Assembly: GCA_015832175.1 (NCBI GenBank) | Contig: WJXW01000009.1 | Span: 372,001 to 436,000, forward strand | Source of the DNA: Paraphaeosphaeria minitans | Taxonomy: Eukaryota > Ascomycota > Dothideomycetes > Pleosporales > Didymosphaeriaceae | Direction: 5' to 3' | Length of the DNA stretch: 64,000 nt | Part shown: positions 34,401 through 43,995 of the stretch, one piece after another | Position numbering within the stretch: position 1 is the first letter of the stretch | How the letters are laid out: each line of letters opens with the position of its first letter | Program-made: the position numbers and the translations under genes | Notes under the pieces: generated by a model | Told to the model about the DNA's origin: nothing | Seen by the model: the letters and a program-made list of their open reading frames with translations, nothing else | Databases searched by the model: none

Positions 34401-36454
34401 GCAGGAACTCGAGACGAACAGAAACTTTTCCATACGATAGCTCAAGGGAAGCGGCTAAATCTCCGAGTGGATACCTACAATATCTTGGTCGACGCTGTGG
34501 GCCGCAATGCTCCATCGCTCCCTTGGATGACTGTGGATTGATGGGCTCCGTCGGTATGGGATCAACTCGTTATTGTTATTTTGGGCATCCGAGAACGAGC
34601 CACACGTCTGAGGTAGCCCAGAAAAGGGTCCACATGAAAGGAGTAAGCTGGTCACGATGTTGGGTTTACTTCATTGTTGCAGAGGCAGTGTTGCCATACT
34701 TGCAGCTCGCTCGGCCTTGCCACATACGACTGCAGCAGTGCGGCGAGCGAGTGTTGGATGCAAGTCCCCTGCATACGTGCTGGTGAGGAGTTGCAACAGC
34801 GGGAACTAGGGGAGTAGGCCGGCGACGCAGCATAGATTCCGTGAGACGCGTGCTCTAGAAGGCAAGCGAAGCCACTCTTCGCTCAAAACGATGGATGATG
34901 GATCGCGAAGGAGTGTAGTGCGGCCTTCGTCCTGGTGGTGGCACTATGCCAACACGGATTTGATATCCGTGATTTACCCTCGCTTGGAAATGGGATGTAA
35001 CCCGGTAGGATGGCGAAGAAAAGAAACTTGTAGTAAGTGACCTCTGAAGCACCGAATCGGCTGCGCTCGCCAGGACTGCCTGGAATGAAGTCGCGGCGAG
35101 GCGATGTGACCAGACGGAGATGGTGATGCGGCGTGGTACACGTAACAGTGTATATCTATGCTATAGATACCGGTACCTGTTCCCCATGTGCTCTTCCTAC
35201 GAACGATATTCTTCGTATCAGGTCGTCCTCAAGGGTAGGTAGCTGCAGCGCAATCAATCGATCGAGGCCGATGACCGCACATTGCGGATAGCCGACCCGT
35301 TCTTTCAATTGTCGTCCCATGTCGACAAGATCTTCAAAATTCGCTGCAAGGTTGAGGCCATGATCCTCCGCCGTCCCTCGGGGGAACGTGGCACCGGAGA
35401 CGGACGGCAGACCAATGGACATGGTCGCGCACACCGCCTGGACAAAGCATCCGCCTTCAGGGGTCGATCATCAAGCCGCGAAGCACCATGCTGCTGAGTC
35501 GCGGCGCTCAGACAATGACTGAGCTCGATGGGCTGCGTCATTGCGCCCATGGCACCGCGGCACGGCACTGTGAGCCCAAATTTCGCGCGCGGTATCGCAT
35601 TGCAGCTATCGTATACGAGCGCTCGAGGTACGGTACGCCAAGTAGATAGATGGGTAGGTACCTACCTACCTACCTACCTACCTACCGTAGGTGTGCAACG
35701 GCGAGACTCGAATCTTCACCGTTTGATGCACCAACAGAAATCCGCGCTCCAACACGGCCATGAGCCTTTCACAGCAGGATATGTAGGCAAGGAAGTAGTG
35801 TGTTGTAGCGCCAGTCGGCCCGGCAGCATGGCACGCTGGCGGCTGTTTGGGGCCTCCTCCTTGGCATCTAAGTACGCAGTACGCAGACCGTGCTCAGCAC
35901 CACTGCCAGGGCGTTGTCCCGCAAATGACAGTACCGCGTCCGCACGCCATGTACCATTTCTCCTAGCTGGTGCGTTTCTCTGGCGTCCGCCTCTTTTGCT
36001 GCAGGCTCTGCCCCGGCGCTCTCCCCCCCCACATCTGTCCCTCTGCATGTTCAATCCGCTAGCCCTGCTCGTTTGCGCCTGTCATCATGGCCTAGAGGCC
36101 TCGTGTCCCTGACGGTCTGGCAGCAGGTGAGTGCTGTTGCCATCTCGTTGCTTGCTGGCCTGCTGGTCCCTCCCTGCTCCTGTTGGCTCCGTTGGTCCAC
36201 GGTAGGGGTGCCAATCGGCAACTTGTTATATGTGGACTACATATTCTGTGCTCATTGTCTTCAAACGCTGGCCTTATCCCTTCCCTTTTGAGCACCAGTC
36301 GTGAGACGGCCCTGCCGACACCCCTTCTGTCCTCGTTCTGCTCGTCTCTGCCGAGACCCACACCGTTTAATACACCCCGCTACCACCCGCAACCTTCTTA
36401 CTCTGCTTCTCTTTCTCATCTTTCCATGTTGTGCACTGAACAATAATCGTGGCC
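31404..36454. other. Five-kilobase gene-empty region
   Basis: The largest stretch without a supported gene. Reading frames on both strands stay below 200 codons, overlap each other and show no family resemblance. It holds a poly-T run near 31,557, a palindromic TAGG/CCTA microsatellite at 35,653 and, from about 36,100, C/T-rich promoter/leader sequence of the permease gene. I see no transposon ends, tRNA or 5S gene. Confidence 0.5.
35653..35691 (+). repeat. Palindromic TAGG/CCTA microsatellite
   Basis: GGTAGGTA followed by about six ACCT units and a final GTAGG. The junction GGTACC makes the array an inverted repeat. Confidence 0.9.
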
Positions 36455-38567
36455 ATGGGCTCAGATTCAAAGACGGGCTCCAGCTCGGCCAGCCCCTTTG
36501 ATGGGGGCAAAGCCGCACAGTCAGCACCATCCATCGCGTCGAAATCGTCAAAAGGAGCAAAAGCTTCACTACATGCGCCCAGCACGCATAATGTGGCAAC
36601 AATCGTTGACGACGACGATCGCCTACTCACGCGCATTGGATACACCCCAGTATGTGCTCAAAGCCGAATTGTCGTTCAAGTTTGTTGACCATGGAAGGTC
36701 CTCCAACGTCACTTTTCAAGATGGTCAACGGTATCCTACGCAATCTCGATTCTCGGTGTCTTGGGCTCTGTCCCCGCAACGTTTGGCAGTCCAGTGGGTT
36801 CGGGGGGACCGGCGACCGCCGTCTGGGCATGGATGATTGGCAGTATCATGGCCTACTGCATAGCCAGCTCAGGTGCGTCTCACCGGCACGCGACTTGGTA
36901 TCGTACTAACTTGCGTAGTCGCTGAATTGGTGTCGGCCTATCCCACTGCTGGAGGAATGTACTATGTTACGAAGCACGTAGTCCCCAAAGACCGCGTGGC
37001 ACCGTGGGCGTGGATTGTTGGTTGGTGCAACTTCCTGGGTCAAGCTGGCGGCGTGGCAAGTCTTGCCTACACCATCTCCCAGATGATTCTCGCGACAGCG
37101 GTCATGCACTCTACCGAGGACAGCAAAGGAGCGCCAACCTTCCACCCGTGAGTTCGGAAGGGGTTGTCCACCATCGTATGAAATTAACAAGTTACAGGAC
37201 ATCGGTACAAACGGTCTTGCTTGCGATTCTCGTCCTGTGCTTGTTCGGTGCCATCTGCTCCTTCCCCACGCTCTGGCTTCACAAAGTCATTCTCTGGTTC
37301 GCACCCATTAACAGTAAATGCACCGTCCATCTACGCAGAGCTGAGCTAACTGCCTGACAGTCGTTGCCTCGATCGCAATTTGCGTTGCCCTTCTCGTCCT
37401 CACTCCCGAAAAACAAAGCGCCAAGTGGGTTTTCACGGAATTCACCGATGGTTCTGGCTGGGGCAGCAAAGGATTCTCCTTTCTTCTCGGGTTCGTTGAC
37501 TGTCCCAATTTCAATAGGCATATCTAACATGACCAGTTTCCTCTCGGTCGCATGGACTATGACGGATTACGATGGCACTACTCAGTGAGTTTTCACGACA
37601 ATTGCGTGTAAGCCACACTAACGCATGTTCCACAGCATGTCGGAAGAAACGCACGACGCAGCGATTCGAGGCCCCGTTGCCATCAGAACCGCCATCCTCG
37701 TGTCCGGAATAGTCGGCTGGATGCTAACGGTTACTTTCTGCTTCTGCATGTCAGACTACGAGGGGATCATGACTACACCAACCGGGCTGCCCGTCGCACA
37801 GATCTTCTTGAATGCTGGCGGCCGGACAGGAGGGACAGTCATGTGGTTCTTCGTTATCCTGGTCCAGTTCTTCACCGGTTGTTCTGCGATGCTGGCCAAC
37901 TCGAGGATGGCCTGGGCTTTTGCTCGTGATGCTGCATTTCCTTTCTCCGAGTAAGTTGCCGCCCTGTCGTGATCGGTAAGCGCAAGGCTGATGTAAGACA
38001 GTTTCTGGGCCAAGGTAAACAACGTCACCGACACGCCCATCAACTCCGTCTGGCTCGTGGTGATCTTCTGCAGCTGCCTGAACATGATCGGTATCGGCAG
38101 TACCTTGACCATCTTGAGCATCTTCAACATCACCGCCCCGGCGCTCGACATCAGCTACATTGCCGTCATTGTCGCGCACAGATGGTACGAGGGCAAGGTC
38201 CAGTTTCACCCAGGACCATACACTATGGGCCGGTGGAGCAAGCCAGTCAATGCCATTGCCGTTACGTGGGTGTGCTTCATCAGCGCGATCCTGTTCTTCC
38301 CCACGGCAAGGCCAGTCACTGCTACGAACATGAACTACGCAATTTGCGTCGCCGCCTTCATTGGCTTCTTCAGTATGATATGGTGGTATGCAGGGGCACG
38401 CAAGTAAGTCATCCCATTCAACATACATGCACTCATTCTAGAAGGCACGTACTAACACGGCCTGCAGGCGATACACTGGACCCCGCACGACAGATGTGAT
38501 CGATGAACTGCCACAGGAAGATGCGCGTGACATCGTGGCCGATTCAACGGCCTACTACGAGCCCTGA
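36455..38567 (+). CDS. APC-family amino acid/choline/GABA-type permease
   Basis: Nine exons: 36455-36649, 36698-36872, 36919-37147, 37198-37313, 37361-37490, 37537-37584, 37636-37950, 38002-38403, 38468-38567. Introns are 46-64 nt, phases agree; 569 residues. A polar serine/lysine-rich N-terminus (about 55 residues) precedes about 12 membrane segments. The first carries the APC hallmark SILGVLGSVPATFGSPVGSG, followed by AELVSAYPTAGGMYYVTKHV and WIVGWCNFLGQAGGVASLAY. Later motifs TMTDYDGTTHMSEETHDA and GCSAMLANSRMAWAFARD match fungal members related to Uga4 (GABA) and Hnm1 (choline). Transport is probably proton-coupled uptake at the plasma membrane or vacuole. The substrate (amino acid, GABA, polyamine or choline) cannot be read from sequence. 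The donor of the fifth intron (GTTCGT) is unusual. Confidence 0.92.
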
Positions 38568-40594
38568 TCGCGGCAACGCTCCAGCAATCGGCGCAAATCA
38601 CATCAAACGCACGCACTCATTCCAAGCATGTCCTGCAGCCGCTTCACACACTACCGTAGGCGACGCCACGACTTTCACGAATCACGACCTCCGACACGAC
38701 TCCAAGGCCATTCCCACGTTGCAGTGCAGCACCCAGGCTAAGCGGAGCAATCACAGTGCTCTCCGCAACGCACGGCATCGAGTCCAACAGCGCACATCGC
38801 CGTCTCGACGAGCATGTCTCTCCCATCGTTGGTTTTCCTTCTTTTGTCTCGTATGGTGGTCGAGATCTGCCTTTCTTTCTTTTTCGTTTCTTTCTTTCTT
38901 TCCCCTTTCCAACCTAGCCCCCCTCCCCCCTTGCGCCCGGAGTTTCGGAGTCCTTCGTTCCTCACGCTCCACGATTTCCTTCCTGCAGCACGCGCGTGCG
39001 CCTTCACGACTCCGTCCTTGTTGCGTGCGCATCGGCATATACGTCGCTGGGCTGGATTGGGCTGGCACGCGGCGTGCATTTGATACCTATAGACTTGAGA
39101 TACCCCCCCTCGACAGCAGGCACGGTAGATGGATTGGCGGTACAGCGTATGCGTTTACTTAATGAATCTATGTTTTGCCATGCTCTGCCTTGTCCACCGC
39201 CATCGCCGCGCTCCCACGTTGCCATTGTTCCCCTCGATTCGGGTAGCCCGGCTTGCATGTCCCGCTGTGGGTGCTAGACGTGTCCATGAGCCTGCTGGGT
39301 GATGCCAACCATGTCTTCTCCGGACCCCTTACACCACCACGGTTGCTTTGCCACCCTGGCGGTACGGGCGGACCCGATTGACGGATAGATGCCGGGCCGC
39401 TCCCGTGACTGCCGTGCGTTGCACATTGGACGGAAGCGATCTGCGAGACTGGCTGGGTCGATTGGGGTGGGGGGGATGCCGCGAGTGCGAGTAGGGCTTG
39501 CTTGGAACACCTGCATACCTGGGTAGGGTAGGGTAGCGTGGTCGAGTCGGGTAAAGCGGTGCCGAGGTAAGGGGGCTGGGGTTGTGAGTCTTGTTGTGGT
39601 TGGAGGTTGCGACTGTTTGCTGTAGACTTGGGAGTCGCATGAGGAGTCGTGGTGGGCGATCTTGTTAGCGGCATGGGCGTGAGAGCCAGGACCTCTTTTT
39701 TTGAAATTAAGAACTGGGACGAGAGAGACTTTCTAGAAGCCTTTCAAGCTGGCGTAGCTATGGAGGTGATTGCACACGTTGAGCTCATGGGTTTCGTGGT
39801 CGTCAGGACGTGAAGTGTACTGGACGTAACTTTCAGAGGCTTGGGGTATATTCAGGTGCGTGGCCACTACCGCTTCAGTGTTATGTTTTCGATGAACATG
39901 ATGCCGCGCGGGCTTCGAATCGCTTGCAGAGAGTTCCTCGCTGGCTTTATACATTGCTCAACTTGAAGCCAAGTGATTGGATAATATATGGGGCGAACAG
40001 AAGGATCTTCAGTGCCTTTGAGTACCACGATGTACTGAATCGAGCGATTGAACGAGTGGAATTTAGCAATGTGTGGCGTAGCTTTGTTATCGAGGTGGGA
40101 CTTTTTAAGGACGATAGCGTGATTACACTACAATGTGGCCATCAGTGCGTAATGCTCAGCGTGAGTCAGTCACTGAACATCTACTACGACACAACCCGAC
40201 TTCTTTGCACGTAAATTGTTCTCATAGTCCCCTTCTGGGTAACTAGTTTGACTCACGCGCTCGGGACAATGAGAAAGTAGTATGCGCAGCTGTGAGTCTA
40301 AGTTTGACATGTCGGATACCTATAGTCATCGGGCTTAGCTGCACTGCATACGCCCAGATCTGACTCCTCCAATCTATGAATCACAAATTCAGTCACCTTG
40401 GAGTTAGTATATAGCTTGTATCTTGATGACCAGCTATGAGATTCAGCACTATCCTAACATTCGAATCAAACACCACAGCCTCAGACCTCGTAATCGTCAA
40501 TCACCACTAACACAGTTGATGTACTCACCCGAGCACCATTCTTGCTACTATCCAAGCCCACAGACCCAGAATATAGTCAGCCGCAGCTACCACG
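38568..40594. other. Intergenic region with pyrimidine-rich tract
   Basis: No supported gene. A C/T-rich tract (TTTC repeats) lies at about 38,866-38,935 and a GGTAGGGTAGGGTAG run at about 39,521. The open frame at 39,810-40,214 has no ATG start and no resemblance. Confidence 0.5.
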
Positions 40595-41065
40595 ATGAAC
40601 CCCTATCCCGCCCACCGCCACCCCGATGTCCTGAAGCGCATAGACCATCTCATGAAACACTCCAGCGCCAACTTCACGTTGGACAACAGCCCCGTGCCCG
40701 AGGAAGAGCTGCCCGACGAGCCCGACTCTCGCCGATGGAAGATCTATGGGGAATACAAAGCAGTTGCCCCCGACGAGGGCGACGACATCTCCGTCAAAGT
40801 CTCCATGAGAAACCAGGTCTACGATAAGTGGTCGCCGACTAACTTGGATGTTGGGAGCATGCGTGCCGCGTTGCTGGGGTGGCTGCGTAGGGTAGGGATG
40901 GACAAGTATAGTTATTACGCTGGGGAATGGGTTGCGTATCAGGATGTTGTGATTGGTAAGTACGGCGGGGATAGGGCGCCTCAGTTTCAGGAGTGGAGCG
41001 ACCATATCGTGGGGATTAAGATAGAGGTGGCGTTTTTGAAGAAGGCAAATAAGGAGAAACCTTAG
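40595..41065 (+). CDS. Orphan protein, 156 residues, followed in frame by an acidic repeat tract
   Basis: The frame opens with ATG in good context (acgATGaac) and gives a globular-looking protein: MNPYPAHRHPDVLKRIDHLM, an acidic loop, then YSYYAGEWVAYQDVVIGKYG and HIVGIKIEVAFLKKANKEKP. I do not recognise the family. The TAG at 41063-41065 ends it, but the same frame is then open for 153 more codons (41066-41527), consisting of glutamate/aspartate repeats and ending RQPAQQYAVRTGLPY. A 57-nt intron 41009-41065 (GTGGGG donor, CCTTAG acceptor, phase 0) would join both parts into 291 residues, but the donor is poor and no CTAAC-type branch site is visible. Other options are a recent nonsense mutation or stop-codon readthrough. 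No signal peptide or membrane segment is seen. Confidence 0.6.
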   Translation: MNPYPAHRHPDVLKRIDHLMKHSSANFTLDNSPVPEEELPDEPDSRRWKIYGEYKAVAPDEGDDISVKVSMRNQVYDKWSPTNLDVGSMRAALLGWLRRVGMDKYSYYAGEWVAYQDVVIGKYGGDRAPQFQEWSDHIVGIKIEVAFLKKANKEKP

Positions 41066-41527
41066 GAGAAGGAAAGTGAGGATGAGGAGGACGAGGACGA
41101 GGACGAGGAAGAGGATGATGAGAACGAGGAGGATGAGAACGAGGAGGATGAGAACGAGGAGGATGAGAACGAGGAGGATGAGAACGAGGAGGATGAGAAC
41201 GAGGAGGATGAGAACGAGGAGGATGAGAACGAGGAGGATGAGAACGAGGAGGATGAGAACGAGGAGGATGAGAACGAGGAGGATGAGAACGAGGAGGATG
41301 AGAACGAGGAGGATGAGAACGAGGAGGATGAGAACGAGGAGGATGAGAACGAGGAGGATGAGAACGAGGAGGATGAGAACGAGGAGGATGAGAACGAGGA
41401 GGATGAGAACGAGGAGGATGAGGACGTGGAGGATGAGGACGTGGAGGATGAGGACGTGGAGGAGAACCAGGCTCGAGTCAGGCAGCCTGCACAGCAGTAC
41501 GCAGTACGTACTGGTCTGCCCTATTAG
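41066..41527 (+). other. In-frame acidic extension after the stop codon
   Basis: 153 sense codons in the same frame as the preceding protein. They start EKESEDEEDEDEDEEED, then 20 DENEE units, three DEDVE units and a non-acidic end (ENQARVRQPAQQYAVRTG), closed by TAG at 41525-41527. The lasting frame and the non-repetitive end suggest it is, or was, coding. Confidence 0.6.
41117..41461 (+). repeat. 15-bp coding minisatellite, 20 + 3 copies
   Basis: Twenty perfect copies of GATGAGAACGAGGAG (41117-41416) followed by three copies of GATGAGGACGTGGAG (41417-41461). Confidence 0.97.
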
Positions 41528-41890
41528 TACGGTGACGGTGTAACTATATAATACATTGCTAATCTTTTAAGCTATATAGTAGTACAGCGTATACTTTCTG
41601 ATTAAGAAGGAGGTATGTTTGACCGGACCTTCAATATTAATATAAGTATCAGATATAATAATAAATCTTGGTTATTCTCTAGAGTAGATCTAATAGAATA
41701 GTTTAGGTAGGCACAAACTAACCCTACCACGGAAATCATACACTATTTGAACCGTACTATTAGCTCCGTATAATAGGCGCTGTCTTAGTACTTACGGGCC
41801 ACGAACAGTACCGCACAGACATCTCTGCAGTGCATACGTTCAACCGTACCGTAACCGTAATAGGGTCTGGCAGTCGACCGCCTATGTTAC
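41528..41890. other. AT-richer spacer
   Basis: 363 nt between convergent genes, clearly AT-richer than its surroundings (ATTAATATAAGTATCAGATA and similar). No gene is seen. Confidence 0.6.
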
Positions 41891-42524
41891 CTACAACTTT
41901 CCCTCGCCCTTGATAGTATCCCTAACCAACTTCAACGCCTCGACTGCAAATTGCACCTGCACCTTGTTAGCCACACCAACCCTCGCTAACCACTCTACTA
42001 ACTCACCATGTTCCCCTCCCTATCCCCACCCAATCCGGTAACCAACTCCCTAACCTCCGTGCCCCTCTCCCCGGCCACCGCCAGCGCCAAAAACCCCGGA
42101 TCGCGATACCTCTTCGTGCCCTTGACACCGCCGCCAGGCCCCGCAGTCCCGCTCTCGCTGACTGTCCAATTGCTGCCGAGCGTTCTGCGCGTGTGCTCTG
42201 CCAGACCCTTGACAATGTCGGTTGTAGGGCCGGAGTAGGACTCGATGTCGGAGGGCTTCCAGCCGGCGAAGGCTACGCGGGACTCGAGGGTGTAGAGGGT
42301 GAGGCCGCCGCGGTAGATGGAGGAGGCGCCGGGGACGGAGAGGAGAGTGGCCGAGATGAGGCCGCCTGCTGCCTGTGGATGCGTTGGCTTGGGAAGGACT
42401 TTTGGGTTCAGGGAGAGGTATGTACGGTTTCGGCGACTGAGATGGTCTCTTTGCGTTCTTTGAGGAGGGAGGCTACTTCCTGGACGATTTCCCGGAGCTC
42501 GTGGGGTGGGAAGGTTGAAGTCAT
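41891..42524 (-). CDS. CinA C-terminal domain protein (competence/damage-inducible, NMN-amidase-like)
   Basis: Exons (minus strand) 42426-42524, 42007-42372 and 41891-41956; introns of 53 and 50 nt; 176 residues. The protein is one CinA-C domain: VASLLKERKETISVAETAAG (bacterial counterpart ends ESCTGG), GLISATLLSVPGASSIYRGG, VKGLAEHTRRTLGSNWTVSE, SGTAGPGGG and ELVTGLGGDREGNM. In bacteria this domain deamidates nicotinamide mononucleotide and is found alone (PncC) or fused to a molybdopterin-binding domain. Single-domain relatives are widespread in fungi, where the function is untested. The usual Ser-Cys of the motif is replaced by Thr-Ala here (ETAAGG), so catalytic competence is uncertain. 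For the last intron a CAG acceptor 12 nt after a GCTAAC branch was preferred over a nearer AAG. Confidence 0.85.
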
Positions 42525-43402
42525 TGTGTAGGCGTGTGTGTTTCTGAATTGGAAAGTTGAGACACAGGAAGATGATCTGAAAATGGACTGCGGATTTGTG
42601 TGTGTGCGTAAGGAAAAGCTCATGATATGGGAAAGAAGGAGCGGTACTCCGCGGCGAATTTGTAAAGATGAGTGGACGTTGAAGGTATGACGCGATGTGG
42701 GGTAGCTCCCGTACCTAGCAGTGCAGTAGCTTTGAGCTCTCCACTCTCCTGCATCAATGGTGGCAGTTGAGCCGGAGTTGATGCGAAGAATAAACGGTAC
42801 ACTGATTGAGGGCTTGGGAGAAGGTGCACTCCTTCGCAAGTCTCGACTCTGTCGGAACCACCAAGTCACAACATCACCATAGCCAGCGAGCACTGGTTTA
42901 TTTGAGATTCTTGTTTCATTTAAAAATAGGGAGAGCGCACTCAATCGCCTAATATAACCCATCCGGGTACTGTCTCTTCGCTCCGAGAAGATATCTTTGG
43001 AACTAGCATAACGCCTGACAGTAATGGGAATGATGGCTGTATTCTACCATGGATAAAATAGCGCCTGACAGGATTGGGGGTGATGGCTGTATTCTACCAT
43101 GAAAAAAGTAGCGCCGGACAGTAAACGGGAATGATGGCTGTATTCTACCATGGAAAAATAACGCCTGACCAACGCCGTTCGCTAACTCGGGAGCGTCGGG
43201 TATCATAATGAAAGACGTATGTTTAAGGAATGCTTTGGTGGTGTTGATGCTTGATGGGGTGCGCATAAAGGCAGCTAGCACCGCCTCGATTGATGGTTGA
43301 GAGGCGGTGAGTCAGGGCGAATGAGACAAGCCGACCAGAAACGGTGCGACGGTGCAGCGATGCCAACAATAGCGGCGGTCTGGCCAACACCACAGCGAAA
43401 GA
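42525..43402. other. Intergenic region with 50-bp tandem repeat
   Basis: Upstream of the CinA gene and beyond the 3' end of the next minus-strand gene. Apart from the repeat at 43,011 nothing is recognised. Confidence 0.5.
43011..43160 (+). repeat. 50-bp tandem repeat, three copies
   Basis: Three units starting at 43011, 43061 and 43111, each about 50 bp, sharing GATGGCTGTATTCTACCATG, with about ten variable positions. A partial fourth copy (ACGCCTGAC) follows. Confidence 0.9.
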
Positions 43403-43995
43403 TCACGACTGTGTCGGGTCCTGCAAGGGGTGTGGCGTGTCGACGGGAAAGGTCGTGGCGGGGCTCACGTGCTGGGAGTTCTCTGGCGAGTTGTTTTTCG
43501 AGCTCGCAGGCGTGGTTGTGGGCGAGCGGTGGACGATGTAAAGTTCTGGAAACGAGTTGAAGAGGAGGCGTTTCCAGTAGGCCGTGGAGGGTAGGCCGAC
43601 GTTCGCGAGCGATGACTTGAGCGTGGGCTTGTCGCGGTTGCGCTCGAGGTCCTCGGGCAAGAGAAGATCCTCTGTGCGAATCTCCAAGCGGCTGTTGCCT
43701 CGAGGAATATCCTTCTTGGTGACGCGCAGGAGAGGCAACTGCGGGTCTAGAGAGGCCGCCCTTGGTTAGCGAAACCGCAAGCCTCACATGGAGGTGGAGT
43801 TTCCAACTTACCATTATCCAGGTCGCGACACAGGTCATGCTGGGTAGACACCTCGAGCGCTTTGCAGCCCGAGCGGTACCTATACACGAGGATATTGGTC
43901 TTGTCCTCTTCGTCGAGCCCGAAGAGGGTACTGGCCTTGCTAGTCTGACTCGATCCGCCCGTCGAGTTGGACTTCCATGTAGCCATGTCGGGCAT
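43403..43995 (-). CDS. Uncharacterised fungal protein, possibly mitochondrial
   Basis: Exons (minus strand) 43812-43995 and 43403-43746, a 65-nt intron with GTAAGT donor, phase 1; 175 residues from the ATG at 43995 (another at 43986). The protein reads DEEDKTNILVYRYRSGCKAL, LLRVTKKDIPRGNSRLEIRT, EDLLLPEDLERNRDKPTLKS, VGLPSTAYWKRLLFNSFPEL and a proline/threonine/serine-rich tail. It looks like a conserved protein but I do not recognise it. The true N-terminus is in doubt: the ATG directly follows GCACGCAG, a possible splice acceptor, and the DNA just upstream (44194 downwards) encodes MIQALTPPLRLRISRLALPL and a presequence-like stretch in another frame. A missed intron or an indel may link them. 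Confidence 0.6.

Noticed and set aside
35526..35730. Possible tRNA B-box-like GACTCGAATC near 35,703
   Set aside because: No T-stem pairing, no A box and no acceptor stem could be found.
39810..40214. 134-codon plus-strand frame
   Set aside because: Starts with GTG rather than ATG, no resemblance to known proteins and no splice context.
40956..41065. Intron using the perfect GTAAGTAC at 40,956 and acceptor at 41,065
   Set aside because: The phase does not fit: joining gives an immediate TGA stop after four codons. GTAAGTAC is therefore probably coding (GKYGG).
41076..41543. 155-codon RMRTR repeat frame
   Set aside because: It is the out-of-frame reading of the DENEE repeat; the acidic frame continues the upstream protein and is far more plausible.
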